Origin: Ascaris suum
Lineage: Eukaryota > Nematoda > Chromadorea > Rhabditida > Ascarididae
Direction of reading: 5' to 3'
Length of the DNA stretch: 64,000 nt
NCBI GenBank assembly: GCA_013433145.1
Contig: CM024190.1
Location: forward strand, 5,394,001-5,458,000
Made by a program: the position numbers and the translations under genes. Of this stretch, positions 11,201 through 22,990 are shown piece after piece. Below the pieces are notes generated by a model. That model saw only the letters and a list, made by a program, of their open reading frames with translations, did not search any database and was not told the origin of the DNA. How positions within the stretch are numbered: position 1 is the stretch's first letter; every line of letters starts with the position of its first letter.

Positions 11201-14177
11201 GAATGGATCCTTGCAGTAGATAGGCGTACTTCCTGTGGTTCGGAGAGGAAGCAATGTGCAATGGCATCTGGCTGCAGATCCGTAACACACTAGGCACTTC
11301 CTTTTGCTTTTCAATATGTGTGAGTAGATCCGCATTGGTTGATTTTTAACGTACAGTAACCTCGAAATGTTGGTCTTCAAAACCTATCTACCTCACTTTT
11401 CCTCCCTCTCTCGCTGTCTTCTCTACCGATTTTTTTCCACTTTCTAAATCCAGCCGCCTATTAACTTCGCCAGTTGATGAGAGCGGGCGAGAGGAAAGCA
11501 CAGATAGGTAAGCTGTCGTGCCTACCAGTTGATGCACAATGTTCGCATACGCCGTATTGAAATGAGTTTTCATTCCAGAAGACCGAATATTGTGAGAAGT
11601 TGACGGCAGCTCGCGATATGGAAGTTGAACTTTATAAGACGAAGCTGAGTGCTGCCCATCTCGAAGTTCAGAAATGCTCACAAGAAAAAATACAGCTTAA
11701 AAACGAAGTTCATTTTATTCATTTTTTTCATTGTTTTTTTTCACTAAATTTTTCCATTCTTTTGAGTTCTTTCTTGCTTACCTTATAAATTTTGATCAGA
11801 ATTGCTTAGTAATGATCAAAACAAAACATATTGGAGAGTAATCATTTTCTCAGTTATGCATATTTTCTCTTTTCTTCATTATCTTTTCTGTGTTTGCCTT
11901 CTGAAATCACCACTCTTCAACCTAGAGGGAAGCATTGATCTCATTAATCGCAATGTAGAACTCGATCCCCTCCCCCTTTTATTCGCATTTCAGCTTTTTG
12001 TTCGTTTATATTAACGCTCATTAGGGATCCGTCACCGAAAGCTGAGAGTTCCTTTCACCTTTTCCTCATTTTAATTGCTGCAAAGCTCGTTGTCACACTC
12101 CGTCACATTTTCTTACGAAGTTGCAACTTCTTTTCCATTCCACTTCTTGTGGACGAATCGTCGTTCTTTTTTGTGGAAGAAATGGCTACTTTTAGTTGTT
12201 GGCTCGAGAGCTGAGGATGAAAGAGGCTCTAGAAGGCGAAAAGGCAATGCGCGAACAAATCGATAAGTACACGAAGAAGTACAACGAACTCCATCACAGT
12301 CTCAACAATTCAAATGAGACGTTCGAAAGATTCAAGCGCGAGATGGAACGGGTTCGTCATTTTTCTTTGGTTTCTTTTTCCCTTCTATAAGACCTTTTCC
12401 AGGGCCATTTTAGGTGCTACAGGATAGAACAACTTTTGTTTTTGTCTTGTTGTGCAGTTTCACTTAACGCTTCTCATAGATTCAGAAGTTATCCTTGTAT
12501 TTTCGTTCAGTAGTTAGCTTGATAATCAAATAAATTAGGTAATCAGATTTACATTTATGTTTGTTTCCTGCTAGCGATTAATGTTGGATATGTAGACATG
12601 TTAGTTTCGATCATTCCGTAAGCTTCGATGGAAGCTACAAGAGAAAATACGTGCATGCTGAGTCTTATATATTTTAAAACAACGAACTATATAAGTAAAC
12701 GGCGAAAGGGACAAATTGTGAGCACATGATGGCAGAAATGACAGCTATGACCCTATCATATAACGCTTCTACCGTTTGTTGATCATAAATATTGTTCAGT
12801 ATGTATTCACTCCCGTGAATTCTAGAAATAATGTGGTATAATTTACTGCCAGATAGATATAATTGAAGGTGGGCGAGGTCTCTTCTTGGTTAACTTCTCT
12901 ACCTGGGTGGATGTAATTCTGTGTATTGAATGGCTGATGCTTTATGTGGTTTGCTTTGAAAGCTTAACTCCATCAGTGCTGTGACCGTTCTTCGCATTTC
13001 ATCTTCTTATCTAAAACACGTTAAAGTGCATCTGCTTGTGGAGTGCAGTCTATAGGTGGTGCAAGTGTGAGGATGCAGGTTATTTAGGTGCTGTGAGCGG
13101 TTGGGTCTGTAATAAAGGTGCTCTTTGTATACGTTGAGGGCAAATGAAGGAAGGAAGGCCAATGCGCAGTTACACATGCATACAATGTGGGTTATTTTTG
13201 AATCAAAATAAAGTTTCGAGACTTTGAATGAGGCATTTTTTAATCGCGTCCGGAATAATGTGGGTTATTTCATCGTGTAATTACTATAATTAGTCGTCTA
13301 TAGTAATACATTTGCCGTATCCGGAACCGGTCTTCTCGCAAAGGCGGTATTCGTGCTTACAGTTGCGAAGTTCGAGTGGTGTTTATCGTATGTAAACGAG
13401 TCGATAGGTGTTTCTATTTTAGATGAATGGTAATTTGATCAAGGTGGAGAAGGAATGTAGAAAATGGAAAACTAAATACGACGAAGCCGCTCAGTGAGTA
13501 CTCTCTTTTCTGTTTCATTGGTTTTTCTATCCAGGAAACTTTTGATTTCGTGGTTCGTAATTTATATTACAGGTGGGATGAGTGTATTGCAGGTGTCTCT
13601 TCTGCCTTTTTTTAAATACCCATGCATTTTGAATGCGTTTGTTGCTTTTTGAATGATAAAATTGCCGAGGACTTTTATAGTTGTCTCTTTGGTTTCAATG
13701 CGTTCGTATCACTTAGTAGAACCATAGTGCGGAAAAATCCTAGTTTAAGAGTGCTCCAAACATGAATATTTTGTCGAACAAGAGGATGGGCAATGTTATG
13801 TGCTTGTTGGCAGGTGATTTTGACACCGGATTTCTGTGTATGGCGGGGACTGTTGAAGGCAGTGAGTTATTTCAAAATTGCTGAGTATCTGTGCCGATTA
13901 TCGTTGGCATTGTGTTTTATACCGACGTTGTGATTGCCTCACCATTCTCACACATTTTTTCGCTTTTCTAGTTTTTATGCTAAACGTATATCTTCTTTTT
14001 TTGAGAATCGCGTGCATCTAACTGACAGGTACTATCAGATGTAATTTCTTAAGGGCATTGGCGGCAGCTACTGTACAGAAGAAAGAGAGTGAAGATGCAT
14101 GTGCGTTGAAGGAGCGGCAGCTGCAGCAATTGCAGGGCTTATGTCGAACTTTAAAGGCTCAAATCTCAAACCAGTGA
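8278..14177 (+). CDS. Taxilin family coiled-coil protein (5' end not determined)
   Basis: Taxilins are long coiled-coil proteins that bind free syntaxins and the nascent-polypeptide complex and act in vesicle traffic. Seven exons fit: 8278-8552, 9467-9664, 10323-10454, 11579-11707, 12196-12351, 13423-13493 and 14054-14177 (stop TGA). All junctions are phase 0 except the last (phase 2), giving about 360 residues. Family hallmarks are in the right order: KLESLCREMQKAQ; then LSEKLKSLANEYESR; then IDKYTKKYNELHHSLNNSN with ETFERFKREMER; then KVEKECRKWKTKYDEA; then LQQLQGLCRTLKAQ near the end. Vertebrate taxilins (about 530-680 residues) have longer disordered ends; here the coiled-coil core dominates. 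The first exon may instead begin at 8289 (second AG), and it has no in-frame ATG, so at least one 5' exon is missing. The donor after 11707 (GTTCAT) is weak but phase-consistent. Introns run from about 490 to 1120 bases. ATTAAA at 14398 is a possible polyadenylation signal. Confidence 0.9.
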
Positions 14178-17100
14178 TGCCAACATTTCTATTTTTGTTT
14201 ACAATATTTCACTGAAGAAGTAAACGTTCGCTTGAGGTCGTACTTTTTTGAACACATTGCGAAAGACGAAAACGACGAACTGAGGACATTAGTTCTTTCC
14301 ATTTGTAATCGCGTTGTCGAGGTTAAAATCTTTTGCTTGCGAGCGAGTGCTCACATCGTTTATTTTGATTATCTTCTTGTGCTTAAACATAGTTGACATT
14401 AAAACGATGGATTAGCCAAAAATTTAGTTAGAGGAGATGTTGAGTTCTGTCCAAAGGGTAGGATGTCTGCAGATAGCGGTACTGTTCACTAAGTGAGCGT
14501 CGCAACGTTGTTGCTTCGTCGATGCATTTGAATTTTTTCACTATTGCAGCAGTCTTCATGAACTCCTCATATAATGTACGGAAGAAGTCATGGGAGCGGA
14601 GAAATGAACCCATAGGACCGCAGATCGGAGTGCGTAAACCAGTCCAGTTAGGTTTATGCTGAGTAGTTTTCACGCTGTTTTAAAAAGTCACAGTTGCAAG
14701 GCTTATTGTCATGATGTTGCGTCTGTGCAAGTCTACGTCTATATTTGTTTGTCTGTTGATCCGTCTTGTAGTTTCAACTTCGAAATCACTGCAGTTGGAA
14801 GTGCAAAATTTAATCGATGTGATGTTCATCACACCCTGATTTACACCATAATATACACCATATACCAAAACTCAAGTTGATCCGTCAATTTTGAATGAAT
14901 TCTTAGTCGCCACAATATATTAGAAAACTTTCATTGATTTTATAACCGATTGGAATCATATTTCCACACCGATCAAGTCGCAAAAGACGAATCGTTAGTT
15001 AAAGGTCACAGAGCGTTTCGATCAGTTAAATGTGATTGGATTTTATAATTCATGGAGATTCGGTGATTCGGTGAGTGAAACCATAAAAGGCACATATCCT
15101 ACCGACTTCTTTAGCATACTTCACTTTTTTTATTCAAGTGAATGCAAGGACAATATATTTTCATTAACTAATTTATGTGTCGTGCAAAATTGTCACTTTT
15201 CTCAATAAGATCGGTGATTGTGGCAGTCAACTCTACCATCCAGATGATGGCGTATTCACGAAAAATAATTATTGCTCTACTGAGTTTACATGCACTTCCA
15301 CAATCTTATTCGCTTATCGTATTTCGTTATAGGTATGAAAAGATTCGCATGCGAAGATTCATCGAACGTACTGAGAAGGCTCAAACGACGGATTACTCCT
15401 GCGTTACTTGATTTATTTTGATGAATTTCTTAGAATTTTGCATCCTTCGTTAAACGATCGCTCTCTACTCGAGCCACATGAGCCGATGTATCTATTTTCT
15501 CTTAGCGGCGTCGCTTTCAACATACGCGCAAAGAACGCAGAAATTCTGTGTATATCGTATTTGTTGCAGTAGAAGCTTTGAAGATTTTACATCTTGTAGT
15601 GATCAAGCAGGTGGGGGAGAGGGATCGCATTATGCATGCTTTCAAGGTTTAGACAGTGTACTTCTTATTTATATGTGTATTTAAATATCACTTGCGTGCA
15701 AGTATGTGTTAAACTAAATGATATTAGTACCGCACGGTAGCAGTTGAAATTTCGACATCTTTGAGCAAAAGTAGAGGAAGTTTCTTGACTATAAGCCTTT
15801 CGGTCTCCATGACTCTAAGCGTCGTTAGGTCTATGATTATATGCCTCTTTGGTGAAGAGGCTTGTATTCTAACACACAAAATCACACATTTAGTCAGTCT
15901 TTTATTCAATTAGCACAGTCATCCTTTCCAATTAATTTGCCTTAATACGCATTCAGTTCATACCCCACCAAAGTTGCCATCAAACTACGTAATTTTCAAA
16001 CAGCAACAATGCTGCCGAATGATGCATTTGTTGACCAGCTGCTATTTCACAAGTAAGCGGCACCAGGCTTCTTTTTTTCCGCACAAGCATTTCACAAAGA
16101 AATACAGCCTCTGATTCAGTAAAATCAATACAGCTATAAGGGTTAGGTCCGCTTGGCTGGTCTAGTCGCAAGTCTCCGTCAGGATCTGCAACTCATCAAC
16201 GCACGATGGGATATTCTGCTAGCGACACAGGTATCAAGGCGATAGTTTATCACACTTATACAATACAGTGTGCGAACAAAAGAATCTTGTTCACTAGAAT
16301 GGCTTCTATCGTCCGCTCGATCCTGTCGTGGTCGCACTCTGCGATCTCCACGCTACCATCCGCCTCTCCACGCTTCGGAGGGCCTCACATAGGCCCATTC
16401 GGCCCTGTGAACCTCCACGATCTGTAGAATGGAAAACGGAATCAGTTAAGAGCACATTAACCTCTTTTATAGCCTCCTCGACCCCGCTTGAAGGTAACCT
16501 TGCTGAGCAGTCTTTGTTCTGCCTATGAGCTTTTGTTTTCCTTTGACTCACTTTACAAGATGCCTAATTTATTTTGATCTGGGGTCTACTGGTTCACCTA
16601 ACACAGCTTATATTTTTAGGCGTTGAATATTATGGCCAAAATAGGAGCTTAGTTCAATGCCTTTAACTTAGTGCACACTGCTAATAAACAATTTTCCAAA
16701 ATCTCTTAAAGCAGTATTATTCATACAAAATCTGGATAATCGCTAATTTGCATATTTATTCACTGCCCACCCGATTTGCACTTATTAATAGCCGACCAAA
16801 TCAGAGTTTCTAACTAGCTGAATCTTTACTTTAGATTTGTTTATATTCCTCTTTAAATGCTCCATTTTCGAGATGACTATTCACTAGCGTTATCATAGGA
16901 GTGATTTGTTGCTGCGTGTTTTTTTCTTTTTTAGCTTTGGGAAATTTGCATATTGAATAATGCAGTATGACTATAAGATGCATGCTTACATGCCTTCATA
17001 TGCATATGTACATATCTATTTATTCAATTGTTTCAACACGATAACCACTGAAAATAAAGTTACCAAATTTCGCGAATTTGCTATGCATTATGAAATTATC

Positions 17101-19917
17101 GCCGATCAATTTTCGAAGTTCTTCTTCTACGAACTTCATAAAAAGTTACGTACATTGATTTGCTTTGTTTCATTCATTTCTGAAATGTTTCTGCGAGCGA
17201 TTGCCTCCGATTGAAAATATATTTTTGTGTGCATAATGCGATATTTTTCATTTGTTATTCATTTGCGAATAATAGTTGGCAATAATTAGCCGAATTAAAA
17301 TACATATGAATGGCACACAATTATTTCATTTTATTTCGAAAAATGTATATCGCTTTTTAGAAACGTTGTAAACAAATGCCCTTTAAGAAATGTGGTGTAT
17401 TATTGGGTGGAAGCGATAAAAATTTTTCCCTAAATATTGTTCCTATTATACCGATTTATTTGTTTATAGTCTTTCATCGGATGTTCGGATTATTTTTGAA
17501 TTCCATTTGGTAAATATCCATTTGAATCCAGGTCGAAGTAAGTTATCCACTATCTGAACTCAGGTACAATATCATTCGAAGAACAATATGGTGGAAATTT
17601 CTGATGCATTTTGTGATTCTTCTTTCTTTTTTAAAGCAAAAAAAAAAAACTTCCCATCAAATCATGACATCCTCTCAAGTGTGCTGTCTTCCGCTTCAAC
17701 GGTCATTGAAAGATCAAGCAGCACGCAGCAAAAGTCATAAAAGCAAAAAGCATTCCTTAATCCGATGCGCCAAGAACGGTGCTAACGCTCGATACGAAAA
17801 TAAAAATTTAGAAATGAATGAATATTGAAGGTTTTACATGAATGAGAGTTGCAGAAAATGAAATATCGAAGTGGGCTGCAAGCGGTCGGTGAAAGTGACC
17901 TATTGTATCCGCTAATAAAGCCGATACTAGGCTGAACGCTTATTTGGCGATTTTTTAAAGAAGAGTATATAAGGTGAGTAGCTCGAGAAACTGGTTGCAT
18001 GCTTAAATTTTATTTCTTTTTCGAGAGACTGAGTTACAGTCATCAATACATTCGATAGCCAAAACTAAGGGGCCTTCATCCACCCCCTGCCCTCTCCGGC
18101 ATCCAGCTCACTATTTTCTTACCTCTGATCCGGCAGCAAAAGTAAAAAAAGCTGAGGAATTGTAAGAAACAATTTTAGAGATATTCTAGCTAGCATCATT
18201 GTGATTCCAAGCACTCCCCTCTGCCACCCAGCACTTTATAGCTGTCAATAAACTTGCACGATGACTCTTGAAGACGCATGAGTAAGCCTGTGTGTAGTTC
18301 CTATCCCTCGCTAGCAATAACATTTTATACATGGAAAATAGCTGGACCAAGTTGTTGTCACGGTAGCGTATAGAGCCCATAATGATACCTAAACGATTCC
18401 CGCCTGTTTTTTTGCATCGGTAAAAAACTCGGTGAGGAAAGGGGAGGAGAGGGAGGAAGAATATAACCCATCGTCACTATGCCACCACCTAAATTGCTGT
18501 TGTGTGGCTACAATGAAAGAAAAATTAACTGCTCAATAACATTCTAATGTCGTAGCACCTCTCTAAATTTGTCCCAATTTCGCCAATTTAAAGATGACTC
18601 TAAACAATTTTTTCACACCTCGGCTAAAGGTCAAAGGTCACGAAGTACCAATCATTTTGAAATCATTCAAATCATAATTGTTATTTGTTTCTCGTTAGCG
18701 TACAAATCTTCACACTCCATAGAGCATAGCGTTTGGGTGGTCGGGCAGCCACAGCTTATAAACAACTATTCATTCGCAATTTCACTGCTGTTTTTGCGGT
18801 GATTCAAGATGACCCCAAACATCACTTCCTCGTGAATTATAATGACAAATCCAGTTAATGCAAGATTAAACCGTTTAAATTGCAGCCTGCATACCTTCAA
18901 AAAAACTCGAATTGTTATTGCTTTTGTTTCGCTGTTTACGTTGCGCACCTATCTATCTGTAGAGGTGAATTGCGGCAATTCGCAAAAAAAAAGATTATTA
19001 AGTTGAAAATCGTCTAGTTAAGTGCTTATTTAGTTATACTACTTAACTGTAGAAGATCCTCTATTAGCATGTAACATCATTTCCGGATTCGTATATTTGT
19101 TTTCGAGCGATGCTTACTGTGGAAATCTCATTTGTTCGGAGGAATATCCTCTGCACTTTCCTATTGCATAATCCTCCTCTCTCGCTATCGATTCTGAATG
19201 AATTTTGCGCCCTCGAATGATTCCTATCGAAAACGATTTTTTTTTTGTTTAGGCAAATTTTCGTTGTTTTTTTTTTTTTTAAATTTGCTCCACTCATTCG
19301 TACATAGATAATTCGACGTCAATTTTAAATTTATTTCTCTGAAGGAGAAAGATTATCTGAATCAAATTTTCCACTAACACTAAAATAGTGAAGTGGTTAA
19401 TTTTCGACAGATTCATTTCTTGGGGGGGGGGGGGGGCAAATATATAAAATTTAAATTTAAATAAAAATTATCTCACGGGAAATTTGAGATAGAATTATTC
19501 AAAATTGAATTGCTCTAGGTGATGAATATATGATCCATTATTTATAGTTGTGCTCTAGTGTTAATTATTAGGCGCTTTTGTTTTATAAATATGCTGATAA
19601 TACCACTAATTTATTTATTTTTGCTCGCAAAACAACAATGGTGACGTTCGAACATTCGACTAAGTAGTAATAAAATTGTTGATATTTATTGTAATAATTG
19701 ATGCCGTTGAAGTCGTTCTTTTGTGACATCGTTGATTATCGAATTCATCAGCGTTACAATTATAATAGTCATCCATAGTGATAGCAAATACCATAAAATG
19801 TGTTATTAGAATGCATAAGCATATATTATAACGTTAGAATGTGTTATAACGTTTCTGCAATTAGTGCTAAGCAAATCATAACAATTGTATTCCAGCTGAT
19901 GAATTTGCCAACGTTAA
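14178..19917. other. Gene-poor stretch after taxilin
   Basis: No recognised gene. A GC-rich patch at about 16300-16510 stands out from AT-rich surroundings. It is open in more than one frame on both strands, without a family match or convincing paired splice sites. A short frame at 15340-15411 follows a TTATAG acceptor and reads to a TGA; it could in principle be an alternative taxilin tail, since its phase fits the CA-ending exon at 13493, but it lacks any family signature. A 15-base G run is at 19422-19436. Confidence 0.45.
19422..19436. repeat. Poly-G tract, 15 bases
   Basis: An uninterrupted run of 15 G in AT-rich intergenic DNA. Confidence 0.95.
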
Positions 19918-22307
19918 TTATATCATTAAAATGGACAGTGAAATATTTCTGAATAAAAAGAGCAAATTTTCATTCTCAGATGTAGAGAAGCACTGATCCC
20001 TGTGATTGGAGAACCGCAACGGCAGCCGCCCATCGAAATGGTTTTGCAGACTGCACTGTAAGCAGGAAAGACATCGTTTCTTTTTTCATCTATAACTTTC
20101 TTTGTGATTTTATTTTAGTAATATTCGTATAACACGGAAGCTCGTCTTCTATCTACCTATCGACCCGACATTCAATCGGTTCTATCTTTCCGCATATTTC
20201 ATTTGAAGATTCAATACAAGGATTTAAACGAAGTACACAAGCATGGCATTCTTGCTTATTTCAGACTCAACTTCCGGAAGTCTCACTTTTACTTTCCTAG
20301 TCGTTTTCGAATCGCGTTAGGGATGAAAGTTTTTTTTTCCAAAATGCCTTTATCACCGATAAGTCAAGCAGAGTTGCAGAACGAGAATCCGCCTTTTCCG
20401 GTGCTTCTTGCCTCTCATGAACGGAAGGAAGAAACACCCGAAATCTTTTTTACGTGGTAATATTACTAAAGGAATCCAGATTTATTAAAAATTCTCTTAG
20501 CGGTAGGTCCCAACGTTACTTTTTATACTCGCTAAGCTACTTGCTGAAAAAAAAAAGAATGCATATTGTGACTCGCAATTTCCGATTTGTTTAATTTGCA
20601 TTTGCTCTTTCTCCATACTTATTCAAATCATTATAATAATCGACATTTTATTTAATCATAGCTGCAACATATTTTACTTTTTTTTTTTTTGAACATCGCT
20701 TTATATTTATTGATCGCTTCACTCATTTTATTTATTTATCACATTTTATTCATAAACCATTGCTTATCACCCAATCGCAAATCACTGCTTATCATTTCCA
20801 TAGAATAATGCACTCCAAACTTATGATGAAATATGGATCGAGCCCAAAAATTAAAGCGGCCGCACGTAAAACATCGTTAATCTGAGTGGAATTGTGTGAA
20901 TACGATGTACGCTTTAATAAATCGATTTGGGTGGAGGACATGCTGTTTTGTGCTTATCTCGTAAAATTGCAATACTTCATTCGTCATCGATTGTAGACGG
21001 ATATCGTGCTGAAAATAAATCGACGATGATGTCCTGAATGTTCTGAACATATCATATGAAATTAAACCACTAGACATTGACTCTTGACAACATTCTATCA
21101 TCAAGAACAACGATCGATGTGACTCGGTTGTCTGTTGACGATTCATGTTAATGGGCTGCCGATATGCGTTTTCTAATGCGTTTTTTTTTTTCAACGCATC
21201 ACCATCATCTTATCGTTGAATAAATACACTCTTGAAGGAGCTCAATTTCAGTTAGAAATAGTAGAGACTAATGTAAAACAGTGAGGATAATTGCAGTATT
21301 ACAATAATTATTTTCAAATAATCTTTTCTCAACTCAAAGGAAGCGGAAATGGGGGATGGTTTGACGTAAAGCTAAGCCGAAGCAAAAGAGGATAGTTCGA
21401 GTTTTCGAAGCAAGAGTTCATATCATTGTGTAACATATGCTTGTAACACTGAAGTTTTTAAAATATGTTTTTAATGAAATCTAGTAGTTATAACTCAGGA
21501 GAATAACTATTGTAGTATTACCGCCAAACACCGAAGACACGTATCTGTGCATGGGCTTAGAAGCAAAACAACATACATTATGGTTCATTGGGGACTATGG
21601 AAAGCAGCTTCATTGGCATGAAGTTCGGCGTTAGTGACGTTCCCCAATTCGCTTTTGTTTGAAGAGAATTCGAAAATACCAGAGCGGAAATGCACGAGAT
21701 CTCAAGATTGAGCTCCATTAGTGATTTAGTGGATTCATATGACCGATGATGCGCATGGGACCCGTCTCTGTATCACTAAAACGGTTTTGATAATTTTACT
21801 GATCCAATAAAAAATGTATTCTTTTTACAGGAAGCATCCTACACACATTGCTATATGTGGGCGTTGAATGGCATCGCGTTTTCGAAGGACTCGACACGAA
21901 TCGCACGTGTTTGTTTGTATGGGAAGAGGGTACATCGAAAGTGAATCCTCTCTCCTCGAAAGGCAGAATGTCAGCTGAAATGCGACTTGTTCGTTAGGTG
22001 GAATGCTGTCGATGCAGAGGGTGGCGAGTTCTTTGGCACGCCTGGCTCGCCGAGAACTTGCAGCGACTGCCGTGTGGCAGCAGCCGCTCGGTCAAGCGGC
22101 CCATCGATTCAGCTTTCTTCCGATGGCTTTCTCCTAGTGCTACCGCCGCCACTTCTACTGCCCACTTTCATTCCGCTCCGCACCGACGTGTGTGTGTGCA
22201 AGAGCGTATGTGGTGCCGCTGCCGTATCGGCGATCGTTTCCTCGCATCATCAGACAACGACTCCTATGCAATCTCTATCCAGTCTTACACTTTCCCAAGT
22301 GACCCAT
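19918..22307 (-). CDS. Hypothetical minus-strand three-exon gene (tentative)
   Basis: I do not recognise this protein. Three pieces on the - strand join with matching phases. They are an ATG exon 22307-22289 (MGHLGK plus one base, donor GTAAGA), an exon 21974-21829 (acceptor CATTTCAG, donor GTAAAA; DILPFEERGFTF...) and a last exon 20055-19918 (acceptor GCTTACAG; CSLQNHFDGRLPLRF..., stop TAA), about 100 residues in all. The region just upstream of the ATG (22310-22990) is GC-rich, as a promoter or 5' UTR might be. Against it: the same two larger pieces are also open on the + strand with splice-like borders (19980-20057 between CTCAG and GTAAGC; 21831 onward after TTTTACAG). The strand is therefore ambiguous, and the + strand pieces do not share a phase. 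No domain, signal peptide or membrane segment is evident. Confidence 0.28.
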
Positions 22308-22990
22308 TTCCTCCTGCCCTCCTGTATCGCTGTTTACACGACACTCTTATGTGAGCTGTATGTTCACTACTCTCAGAGTTGTATGTCGCATTTGAAGCAG
22401 CAGGCTGTCACTGTTCTATGCGTCATTTTTTCCCGGCATATGCTCAGATCGTGGAATCATGCCCACTTTTAAAGTCATCTATCCATTTATTCTATCTCTA
22501 ATTTTCGTTTTAATATCTTCGCGATTTTTGTGCTACTTTCATGTCTCGTTCGACACCTTGCTCTTCAACGTCGAGCAAATCGTTCACTTATGCGTTATTC
22601 CTCTCGAAATTGTGTGCTCTCTTCAAAATCACCACAAACCGGTTGCCTCTCGCCTCGCAGCGGCATCGGCTTTCGCTCAGCTTCCTCGCACACTCTCGAC
22701 GGCCGATGTTTTTCGCCCTGAGGGCTTGCTCCTTACAGCGGTCTCGATCCTCCCCTCGCTTGCCTCTTTTCCTCCCAAGAGCCCAAGAAGCAGCAGCCGG
22801 CCGGCTAGTAACTGAGCGCATTATATTGATTTCGAGCCTCCTATTGATTCACACACGGGCACGCACGGTTCCGGTTCCAAACACTCGGTCGCATCACTGC
22901 CCTTCCCCCACAGACTTGCCCCCCTCCCCCTCCTCGTCCCTCATAACTCCTCAACAGACATCCACTTGGCCGTGTTCATTAATACTTCCG
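21831..22990. other. GC-rich island in AT-rich gap
   Basis: About 1.1 kb with markedly higher GC and many CG dinucleotides, open in several frames on both strands but without a recognised protein. It may be a promoter and 5' UTR zone, for the tentative minus-strand gene or for an unseen + strand transcript, or a real exon cluster. The C-rich stretch near 22900-22950 adds low complexity. Confidence 0.4.

Noticed and set aside
21833..21996. Plus-strand reading of the 21.8-kb frame (HRVFEGLDTNRTCLFVW) faintly resembles a segment of teneurins.
   Set aside because: The similarity stops at once after FVW, and none of the EGF, NHL or YD-repeat exons a teneurin needs are seen on either side; the - strand reading has better splice borders.
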